The translations under genes were made by a program, and so were the position numbers. A stretch of 64,000 nucleotides of DNA from SZUA-35 sp965530755 (GTDB lineage: Bacteria; Actinomycetota; Acidimicrobiia; Acidimicrobiales; SZUA-35): the NCBI GenBank assembly GCA_965530755.1, contig CBESNA010000002.1, positions 1-64,000 of the forward strand, written 5' to 3'. Positions 58,376-64,000 of the stretch are shown piece after piece; the first letter of the stretch is position 1, and each line of letters opens with the position of its first letter. The notes beneath the pieces are model-generated. The model had not been told where the DNA came from, searched no databases, and saw only the letters and a list, made by a program, of their open reading frames with translations.

Positions 58376-59404
58376 TCAGCTCGCCGGGGGAAGAAGTACA
58401 GCGTCGATCGCGTGGATGACGCCGTTGCTGGCCTCGACGTCGGCGGCGATCACCGTTGCGTCGTTGATCTTGACGCCGTCGCTGAGGTCGATCGTGATCT
58501 CGGCGCCGTTGAGGGTGGCGGCGGTCATGCCGTCGCTGATGTCGGTGCTGAGGACCTCGCCGGCCAGGACGTGGTAGGTGAGCACCGACGTCAGGAGCTC
58601 TGTGTTGCCGAGCAGCTCTTCGGCGGTGAGGCCGAGGGAGTCCAGGGCGGCAGCGAATGCCTCATCGGTCGGGGCGAAGACGGTGAACGGGCCGTCGCCG
58701 TTCAAGGTGTCGACCAGATCGGCGGCCTGGAGGGCGGCGACGAGCGTGCTGAACGTGTCGTTGGAGGCAGCGACATCGACGATGGTTCCGACTTCGTCCG
58801 CTTCTTCCATTGCGTCGTCCTCCATGGCGTCTCCGCCCAGGCCGAGGCTCGGGGGCAGGAGCACGTAGTCGATGGCGTGGATGACACCGTTGCTGGCATC
58901 GACGTCGGCGATCACGACGTTGGCGCCGTTGACCTTGACGCCATCGCTGAGGTCGATGGCGACCTCTTCACCCTGCAGCGTCGCGGCGCTCATGCCGTCG
59001 CTGAGGTCGGTCGAGAGAACCTCGCCGGAGACGACGTGGTAGGTGAGGATGGTGGTGAGCAAGTCGGTGTCGGCGAGGAGGTCTTCGGCGCTCAGACCGA
59101 GGTCGCCGAGCGCAGCGGCAAAGGCCTCATCGGTGGGGGCGAAGACGGTGAACGGACCGTCGCCACTCAGGGTGTCGACCAGTCCAGCGGCCTGGACGGC
59201 AGCGACCAGCGTGGTGAACGAACCGTTGGCGACGGCGACGTCGACGATCGTGCCGACCTCGGCTGCCTCCTCCATGGTCTCGTCCGTCACCTCTTCGGCG
59301 ACAGTGGTCTCGACGCTCTCTTCGGCATCGTCAGATGCGCAGGCGGAAGCACCGAGCGTGAGTGCCATGAGAAGGGCCGCAGCTTTGCGAGTAGTCAGTG
59401 TCAT
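58376..59404 (-). CDS. lipoprotein with two tandem fasciclin (FAS1) domains
   Basis: The 342-residue protein has a lipoprotein signal (GASACASDD, Cys22), an acidic linker, and two FAS1 domains (about 48-188 and 203-342). Each contains GTIVDVA, the conserved GPFTVFAPTDEAFAAAL and a late SNGVIHAID-VLLPP. The two halves are very similar, also in DNA: the block around 58661 recurs at 59126, 465 bp (155 codons) away. This indicates a recent internal duplication or gene conversion. FAS1 domains mediate adhesion and matrix contact. Confidence 0.92.
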   Translation of the reverse strand: MTLTTRKAAALLMALTLGASACASDDAEESVETTVAEEVTDETMEEAAEVGTIVDVAVANGSFTTLVAAVQAAGLVDTLSGDGPFTVFAPTDEAFAAALGDLGLSAEDLLADTDLLTTILTYHVVSGEVLSTDLSDGMSAATLQGEEVAIDLSDGVKVNGANVVIADVDASNGVIHAIDYVLLPPSLGLGGDAMEDDAMEEADEVGTIVDVAASNDTFSTLVAALQAADLVDTLNGDGPFTVFAPTDEAFAAALDSLGLTAEELLGNTELLTSVLTYHVLAGEVLSTDISDGMTAATLNGAEITIDLSDGVKINDATVIAADVEASNGVIHAIDAVLLPPAS

Positions 59405-59548
59405 CGTGAACTCCTTGGGGTGGGCGATGTGTTGACGGTCCTTCGACGGGCATGTGGTGATTGGATGCGTCGATGGTTGTGTCGATGGTCACGCTGCAGA
59501 CGCCCCGTCGCGCTCAACGACCACCCACTCGCTGCCGATGGGGCTGCG

Positions 59549-60130
59549 ATGTCACTCCTGACGAGAACCTCCCGCCTAGGGCGGGTCGGCGGTCCACCGC
59601 GCACTGCACTCCTGCTCGTCTGGTGCACCGCGCTGGTTCTGGCGGCGTGCTCTTCGACAGAACCGGTGGTCGTGTCGGTCACCGAAGCCGACGTCGTGCT
59701 CGCGTACGTCGATGACGGCAGCGATGCGGACGTCGCCGACTGTTTCGTCGGGCTGGGCCAGCGTGAGTTCGATCTCGACGTCCTGCTTCCCGGTGCCGCC
59801 TCTGAGGCCGACCGCCCCCTGATCGACGAGATGTTCGCGAGCTGCCTCGACGCGGTCGCGAGACTCAACACCGATGAACCTCCACCCCGGCAGTCCTTCG
59901 ACGTCGGCCCGTTCAACATCGGCGACGACATGTACCTCGACGTGCTGTGGGTCGACTGCGACCGTGGCGATGGTGCCGCGTGCGATGCGCTCTGGGAGGA
60001 GTCGCCGATCGGCAGCATGTACGAAGCGTTCGGCGTGACATGTGGGAACCGGGCAGAGATCCTGGACTGCACCACCGAGCTGATACCCGAGCCTGAGGCC
60101 GAGCCAGACGACGACGCGATTGCCGAGTAG
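59549..60130 (+). CDS. secreted lipoprotein of unknown function
   Basis: The 193-residue protein has a lipobox VLAACSS (Cys34) after a Leu/Val-rich signal peptide. A compact domain follows with VLAYVDDGSDADVADCFVGL near the start and six or so Cys overall, consistent with disulfides outside the cell. The C terminus is acidic. ATG at 59549 places the signal at the usual distance. It is divergent from the fasciclin lipoprotein and I recognise no family. Confidence 0.7.
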   Translation: MSLLTRTSRLGRVGGPPRTALLLVWCTALVLAACSSTEPVVVSVTEADVVLAYVDDGSDADVADCFVGLGQREFDLDVLLPGAASEADRPLIDEMFASCLDAVARLNTDEPPPRQSFDVGPFNIGDDMYLDVLWVDCDRGDGAACDALWEESPIGSMYEAFGVTCGNRAEILDCTTELIPEPEAEPDDDAIAE

Positions 60131-60168
60131 CCGCCGTTCCGATCAGGGACACACTCCGGGGGGGAGTC

Positions 60169-60999
60169 TCAGGCAGCAGCGACAGCTGTGCTGCGTCTGG
60201 CGACGATCTCGACCGGAGCGAGGACCCCTCGCTCGAGGCACTGCCGAAGGTTCCCGAACATCACCGGCCAGTCCGGACCCATGAGATGGGCGAGGTTCAC
60301 ACTCGGCGGGTTCGCCTGTGCCGACCGGAGCGCCTCCATGGCCAGATCTGTCCGATCGACCGGATCATCGACGGTGAGGCCTGCAGCGCCCAGCGCCGAC
60401 CGATAGGCGGTGGGTGATTCGACAAAGCTGGTTGCTTCATTGCTCGACCACGGGACGGGGAAGTCGATCGCGCCGTCGCCCATTCGCATGATGTCGTACA
60501 CGTGGAGTGATCCGCCGACGCGAAGAACTCTGGCGAGTTCGGTGAAGAGTGGTTCCTTGTCAGCGATGTTCATGCCGACGTGGATCATCGTGATGGCATC
60601 GAACTCGCGATCGCTGAACGGCAACAGAAGCGCGTCCGCCACGCCGAATGTGGTCCGGCTACCGAGTCCGACCAGCGCGCTCAGTTCGGAGGCCGTGTCG
60701 ACGAAGGACGGCGTCAGATCGACGCCGGTGACGTGACAGCCGGCCGTCGCGGCAATCGTGCGTGCTGCGCCCCCGATGCCACAGCCGACGTCGAGCACCC
60801 GCGACGAAGTCGACAAGGGGATCGATCGCATGAGTTCGACCGTGGCCGCCCGACCGCCGAGATGGAACTCGTCGACGCCGGCTACATCGTGGGGCTCGAG
60901 CTGTTCGAGGTCATGGCCGACCGCGACCAACCGTTCGCGTATCCGATCGATTGGACGATCGCGGTCGTAGTGGTCGATCACGTCATCGCTGGTGGGCAC
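60169..60999 (-). CDS. SAM-dependent methyltransferase (class I, small-molecule type)
   Basis: The 276-residue protein has motif I VLDVGCGIGGAARTIA, an acidic GVDLTPSFVDTA motif II, a middle motif around FDAITMIHVGMNI and LARVLRVGGSLHVYDIM. The layout resembles glycine/sarcosine and other small-molecule N- or C-methyltransferases (Methyltransf_11). GTG at 60999 starts it. The substrate is unknown. A 17-bp tandem repeat lies directly upstream, between it and the acyltransferase. Confidence 0.83.
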   Translation of the reverse strand: MPTSDDVIDHYDRDRPIDRIRERLVAVGHDLEQLEPHDVAGVDEFHLGGRAATVELMRSIPLSTSSRVLDVGCGIGGAARTIAATAGCHVTGVDLTPSFVDTASELSALVGLGSRTTFGVADALLLPFSDREFDAITMIHVGMNIADKEPLFTELARVLRVGGSLHVYDIMRMGDGAIDFPVPWSSNEATSFVESPTAYRSALGAAGLTVDDPVDRTDLAMEALRSAQANPPSVNLAHLMGPDWPVMFGNLRQCLERGVLAPVEIVARRSTAVAAA

Positions 61000-61016
61000 C
61001 GGCGCAGTCTCGCGCG

Positions 61017-61066
61017 TAGAGCGCTCAGAGATGTAGAGCGCTCAGAGATGTAGAGCGCTCAGAGAT
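61017..61066. repeat. three tandem 17-bp repeats
   Basis: TAGAGCGCTCAGAGATG occurs three times head-to-tail, the last copy ending one base short. Each unit contains TAGAGCGCTC, the core of the palindromic repeat of the tRNA-Gly region. The array overlaps the stop codon of the acyltransferase gene (61059-61061) and lies in the presumed promoter region of the methyltransferase. Confidence 0.85.
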
Positions 61067-61952
61067 TGGGCCAGCGGGGCTGTCCTGGGCGCCGCCGCGC
61101 CTGGCCCGGTTTCGGGCCCATCGCCCAACGCCGACGCCACGCGCCACCTTCCGGACCGTTCAGGTCTGGTGTGTCGCCGCGGTGGGCCTTCTTTCGGGCC
61201 TCCCACCAACCGCTCGTGAACTCGTCGGCCAGTTCGTTGACGGCGGCCTGGATTCGTTTGGCGTAGTCACGCACGTCCTCGTCGGCTCCGATCTGCATCG
61301 GGGAGCCGAACACCACCGCGCATCGTGACCGCTTGGGCCAGTTCTTGCCCTTGGGGAGGACCGAGCCGGTGCCGTCGAGGTAGACCGGCACCACGGGAGC
61401 CCCGGTTCGCTTGGCCACGAACGCCGCGCCCGGCCGATGTTCCCGACTCCAGCCGTCTGGGCTGCGCCCGCCCTCGGGGTAGATGAGCAGGCTGCGGCCC
61501 TTTTCGATGGCGCCGACAGTGTTCTTGATGGAGAGCTTGGAGACCTTCTGCCGCTCGATCGGGATCGCACCGATGAAGAGCGAGGAGAGGATCGCGGCGA
61601 ATCGGTTCGGGAAGAAGTAGTCGGCGCCGGCGGCGACTGCCAGCTTGCGTCGCAGGTGGCGAGGAATTGTGGCCATCATCAGCGTGGTGTCGGCGTGGCT
61701 GTGATGGTTCGCTGCGAAGATGACCGGTCCCTCGACCTCGGTGAGGCGATCGGTACCGATCACCCGGGGTGATCCGTAGATGCGGATCGCCGGTTTCATG
61801 AAGCCATAGACACCGGCCTCGCGCACCGCTCGCGCGCCCCAACCGCGGCTCCATTCGGCGTCGTAATAGACGCCGACGGTCGGATCGGTCTCTCGCTTCT
61901 CGACACCCTTCGGAGTCGTCGGCGACTCGGTGATGAAACGAAGCCAGCTCAT
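61059..61952 (-). CDS. 1-acyl-sn-glycerol-3-phosphate acyltransferase family protein
   Basis: The 297-residue PlsC-type enzyme has the catalytic HX4D motif NHHSHADT, a second-substrate region GAIPIERQKVSKL and the lysophosphatidate motif YPEGGRSPDG. It acylates a lysophospholipid or related glycerol lipid at the membrane. The C terminus is basic, and its last codons and stop are formed by the 17-bp tandem repeats. The LarA-like gene lies 29 nt upstream on the same strand, so they may be cotranscribed. Confidence 0.87.
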   Translation of the reverse strand: MSWLRFITESPTTPKGVEKRETDPTVGVYYDAEWSRGWGARAVREAGVYGFMKPAIRIYGSPRVIGTDRLTEVEGPVIFAANHHSHADTTLMMATIPRHLRRKLAVAAGADYFFPNRFAAILSSLFIGAIPIERQKVSKLSIKNTVGAIEKGRSLLIYPEGGRSPDGWSREHRPGAAFVAKRTGAPVVPVYLDGTGSVLPKGKNWPKRSRCAVVFGSPMQIGADEDVRDYAKRIQAAVNELADEFTSGWWEARKKAHRGDTPDLNGPEGGAWRRRWAMGPKPGQARRRPGQPRWPNL

Positions 61953-61981
61953 GGTGCTCTGAACAGTAATTCACGCATCGG

Positions 61982-63589
61982 TCACTTCACGTCCGCCATG
62001 AGAATCGGTGGGTTGTGGAGGTGTGTGATGGTGGGCTGCGGGCCGACAGTGTCAGAGGCCATCTCGAGCGCATCCTGGAGGGTCGACGCCGGCTTGAAAC
62101 CGAGGCGGCGCACGGCGCGGGGGTCGCCGCCGACCACGATCACGCTGCCGAGATAGTCCATCGCGTGGGCGCACCAATACCACATGTAGAACGGGTGGAC
62201 CCCGTGATAGGCGTAGCTGGTGCGGTAGAGATGGCGATACCACTCGTCTTCTGCGTACTGCTTCTCGTACTTCTGTACCTCGACCGGATCGGTGCTGATC
62301 GAGAGCACCTGCTCGAAGAAGTCGATGTAGCTGGGATGATGGACGGGGTGGAACTCCCACGGTGTCGGGTGGCTCATGATGAGCACGCCACCCTCCTTCA
62401 CCACTGGTTTGTTGCGATACAGGTTGAAGAAGTAACCGAGGCCCTGAACGGCGACGAGGATCGGGTTCATGATGGAGTTCACGTTGTACGGGCTGAGATA
62501 GGGGAGCCCCATCGTGACCACGTCGGTCTGCCCCTCGACCGGAACGAGGTGCTGCTTGTAGACCATCTCTGTGGTCTTGCGGTGCACGGCCTCGACCTCG
62601 CCGGCTTGGACCGAGGTGAGTTCGTACGGCGACTTCCACGAATGGAAGATCTTGCGTCGCTGGGCTCCGGTCATTCGCTTGAGGCCGGTGTTCATCGCAG
62701 TGAAGGCAGCCCGATCCTTCAGGCCCCACTCCCACTCGCGTTTCTGGAGCATGGCCAACGGGCCGTCGTGGCCGAAGGTGTTGGTGTTGATGGTGGTCTC
62801 GACCTGGAAGATGCGCGGTCCGTGGTTCTTGATGACCTCGCCCTGGCGCCAGTTCGACCGGTGCAGTTCGGACTTCTCCTGATCCATGAACGAGGTGCTC
62901 TTCACCATCGTCTGGGGGTTGTGGTGGGCTTTGACTCCCTGATAGCCGGACAGGCCGGTGGCGGTGCTCTTCCAGCCACCGTCCATGCTGACGATGTTGA
63001 TGTTGATGTAGATGACGAGGTCAGACTCGGCTGCCCGCTTCGACATCTGGACGTCTTCGTCGTGTCGGGTCTGGCCGAGAATGACCATCCCGTCTGGATC
63101 CTCGGCGTCGTGGTTGTAGAGGAGGCCATGGGGATGGAACGCCTCGAAGATGCGATCGCCGACGGCGTGGCGGAGCTCGGGGTCGGTCATGCGACGATGA
63201 AGAGCAAGGGCGGCGATGATGTGCACGTCGTCGACGCCGGCGGCCGCCGCCATGTCGAGGACGGCTTCGATCAGGCGCTGGCGAACGTCTGGCTTGGCCA
63301 TCGGGGGCAATGGCAGCGAGATGTCGTCGAAGGCAATCGTCAGCTTCATGCCCGACCTGAGGAGCGAGGGCAGTGGGTCGTCGTCGATGGGGTTGGTCAG
63401 CGCGTCGAGAATGGCGCCGTCTGGATCCTTCAATCCCTCGAGCGGTTCGCTCGGATAGATGACGCGGCTGCGTCCGACAGGCAGCTTCTCCATGCGGAAG
63501 CCTTCGCCGTGATGGAACAGGATCGGTGGCGTCTGACGGTCGACGTCCAGGACGAATCCGGGGCGAGGGTTCGGGCGGGGTGTCGGCAT
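61982..63589 (-). CDS. LarA-like protein (DUF2088 / lactate racemase domain)
   Basis: The 535-residue protein has the LarA N-terminal domain pattern: FDDISLPLPPMAKPDVRQRL, then IIAALALHRRMTDPEL with the conserved His and a NHDAEDPDGMVILGQTR block. Lactate racemase uses a nickel-pincer cofactor made by LarB/C/E, and none of those genes is here. The C-terminal part is longer than LarA (about 425 residues) and diverges, so another 2-hydroxy acid or a lipid-linked substrate is possible. The start overlaps the stop of the HAD gene upstream, tying it to phosphatase and acyltransferase genes. Confidence 0.75.
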   Translation of the reverse strand: MPTPRPNPRPGFVLDVDRQTPPILFHHGEGFRMEKLPVGRSRVIYPSEPLEGLKDPDGAILDALTNPIDDDPLPSLLRSGMKLTIAFDDISLPLPPMAKPDVRQRLIEAVLDMAAAAGVDDVHIIAALALHRRMTDPELRHAVGDRIFEAFHPHGLLYNHDAEDPDGMVILGQTRHDEDVQMSKRAAESDLVIYININIVSMDGGWKSTATGLSGYQGVKAHHNPQTMVKSTSFMDQEKSELHRSNWRQGEVIKNHGPRIFQVETTINTNTFGHDGPLAMLQKREWEWGLKDRAAFTAMNTGLKRMTGAQRRKIFHSWKSPYELTSVQAGEVEAVHRKTTEMVYKQHLVPVEGQTDVVTMGLPYLSPYNVNSIMNPILVAVQGLGYFFNLYRNKPVVKEGGVLIMSHPTPWEFHPVHHPSYIDFFEQVLSISTDPVEVQKYEKQYAEDEWYRHLYRTSYAYHGVHPFYMWYWCAHAMDYLGSVIVVGGDPRAVRRLGFKPASTLQDALEMASDTVGPQPTITHLHNPPILMADVK

Positions 63590-64000
63590 CAGCGTCGGCT
63601 CTTTCGGAGGTGTGGCATGGGGCCCAGGGGCAAGAGGCGGTCAGTGCCGCCCGGGGCCTTTGTCCAATGTTCGGTGAGCCAGCCTCGTTTGATGGCAATC
63701 GAGGCCAGGCGAGTCTCGGGGTTCACGGCAACGGGGAACCCGACAGCATCGAGAAGGGGGAGGTCTGACGACGAGTCGGCGTATGCCACTGACTCGCTGA
63801 GATCGATCGAGTGCGTGGCGGCGTAGTCACGCAAGGCCTGGGCCCGCACCTCCCCGGTGGGCGGCACGGCGAGCAGTTCCCCCGTGTAGCGGCCATCGCG
63901 AACCGACATCTCGGTGCAGATGACGTCGTCGAAGAGCGGCCGTAATGGGTCGACCACGATGTTCAGCGCTCCGGTGATCAGCACGGTTCGGTGCCCGAGT
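63589..64000 (-). CDS. HAD-superfamily (HAD-IB) phosphatase, partial
   Basis: Only the C-terminal 136 residues are inside the window; the gene continues past 64000, so the nucleophile motif is not visible. HRTVLITGALNIVVDPL carries the motif II Thr, and YADSSSDLPLLDAVGFPVAV the motif III/IV acidic cluster, as in SerB-like HAD-IB enzymes and the HAD half of the fusion at 49833. Its stop overlaps the start of the LarA-like gene. With the PlsC gene beyond, the cluster suggests glycerolipid metabolism. Confidence 0.8.
   Translation of the reverse strand, partial: LGHRTVLITGALNIVVDPLRPLFDDVICTEMSVRDGRYTGELLAVPPTGEVRAQALRDYAATHSIDLSESVAYADSSSDLPLLDAVGFPVAVNPETRLASIAIKRGWLTEHWTKAPGGTDRLLPLGPMPHLRKSRR

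Noticed and set aside
61017..61066. CRISPR array
   Set aside because: Units are head-to-tail with no spacers and only three copies; no cas genes nearby.

Overview
This is a high-GC bacterial window, dense with genes on both strands and with many ATGA/GTGA stop-start overlaps. Several features point to Actinomycetota and, by inference, to the class Acidimicrobiia (Ilumatobacter-like): Thr/Asp/Glu-rich linkers behind lipoprotein signal peptides, a MurA with Asp in place of the catalytic Cys (as in mycobacteria), a mitochondrial-type aconitase, GTG starts and actinobacterial-style tRNAs. The taxonomic call is an inference from gene content; no marker gene such as 16S rRNA is present.

1-13.4 kb is ordinary chromosome. 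It holds lgt behind a very long perfect hairpin, an M20 peptidase, a minus-strand run (serine hydrolase, phosphotransferase-fold kinase, murA, Asp-box membrane protein), a small nucleotidyl cyclase, and a tight plus-strand operon: RhlE-type helicase, orphan N6-adenine methylase, metX, Fpg/Nei glycosylase and a small membrane protein.

13.4-22 kb is accessory DNA at an intact tRNA-Gly(GCC) gene. The 3' part of that tRNA, with the terminator behind it, recurs at about 14.61 kb and 20.61 kb. A second repeat, built on the perfect palindrome AGTAGAGCGCTCTACT plus about 60-95 conserved bases, occurs at 14.50, 19.24, 20.50 and 21.15 kb, with a degenerate scrap at 18.48 kb. The layout reads as three tandem units of [tRNA 3' part + terminator]-[cargo]-[palindromic repeat]. 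Cargo includes a nucleotidyltransferase/partner toxin-antitoxin-like pair, a second copy collapsed into one in-frame fusion gene, a VapBC pair with a palindromic operator, a TetR-controlled haloalkane dehalogenase plus tyrosine phosphatase operon, a quinone-oxidoreductase-like gene, and gene debris (SnoaL-like, aconitase-X swivel domain, 19-codon dehydrogenase stub). No integrase or transposase is visible. This is the most unusual part of the window.

22-35.4 kb holds an ABC transporter of the TrpXYZ type (lipoprotein, permease, ATPase), an amino-acid dehydrogenase, and a three-gene oxidoreductase set (GlpA-like with BFD iron-sulfur domain, pyridine-nucleotide oxidoreductase, DUF1667). Next come a bacterial cation-chloride cotransporter and a compact cluster of small protein, MscS-like channel, ECF sigma factor and second small protein, which may be an osmotic or membrane-stress locus.

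35.4-49.6 kb holds a membrane protein, a decayed HDOD gene, a class V aminotransferase/Nudix/membrane protein operon, a 1-Cys peroxiredoxin, a patatin-like protein, tRNA-Cys, tRNA-Val, a DUF4395 protein, a GNAT-acyl-CoA-synthetase fusion (Pat-like), a lipoprotein, citrate synthase, a carboxyltransferase and a LysR regulator.

49.6-64 kb holds a candidate small RNA with a strong terminator, a HAD-PlsC fusion, a PfkB kinase, aconitase divergent from a GntR/UTRA regulator, AlkD, a secreted DUF4214-5'-nucleotidase fusion, a two-domain fasciclin lipoprotein, another lipoprotein, a methyltransferase and, at the right end, a PlsC / LarA-like / HAD phosphatase cluster whose last gene runs off the window. 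Citrate synthase and aconitase together supply the first steps of the TCA cycle, and Lgt would lipidate the four or so lipoproteins seen here.
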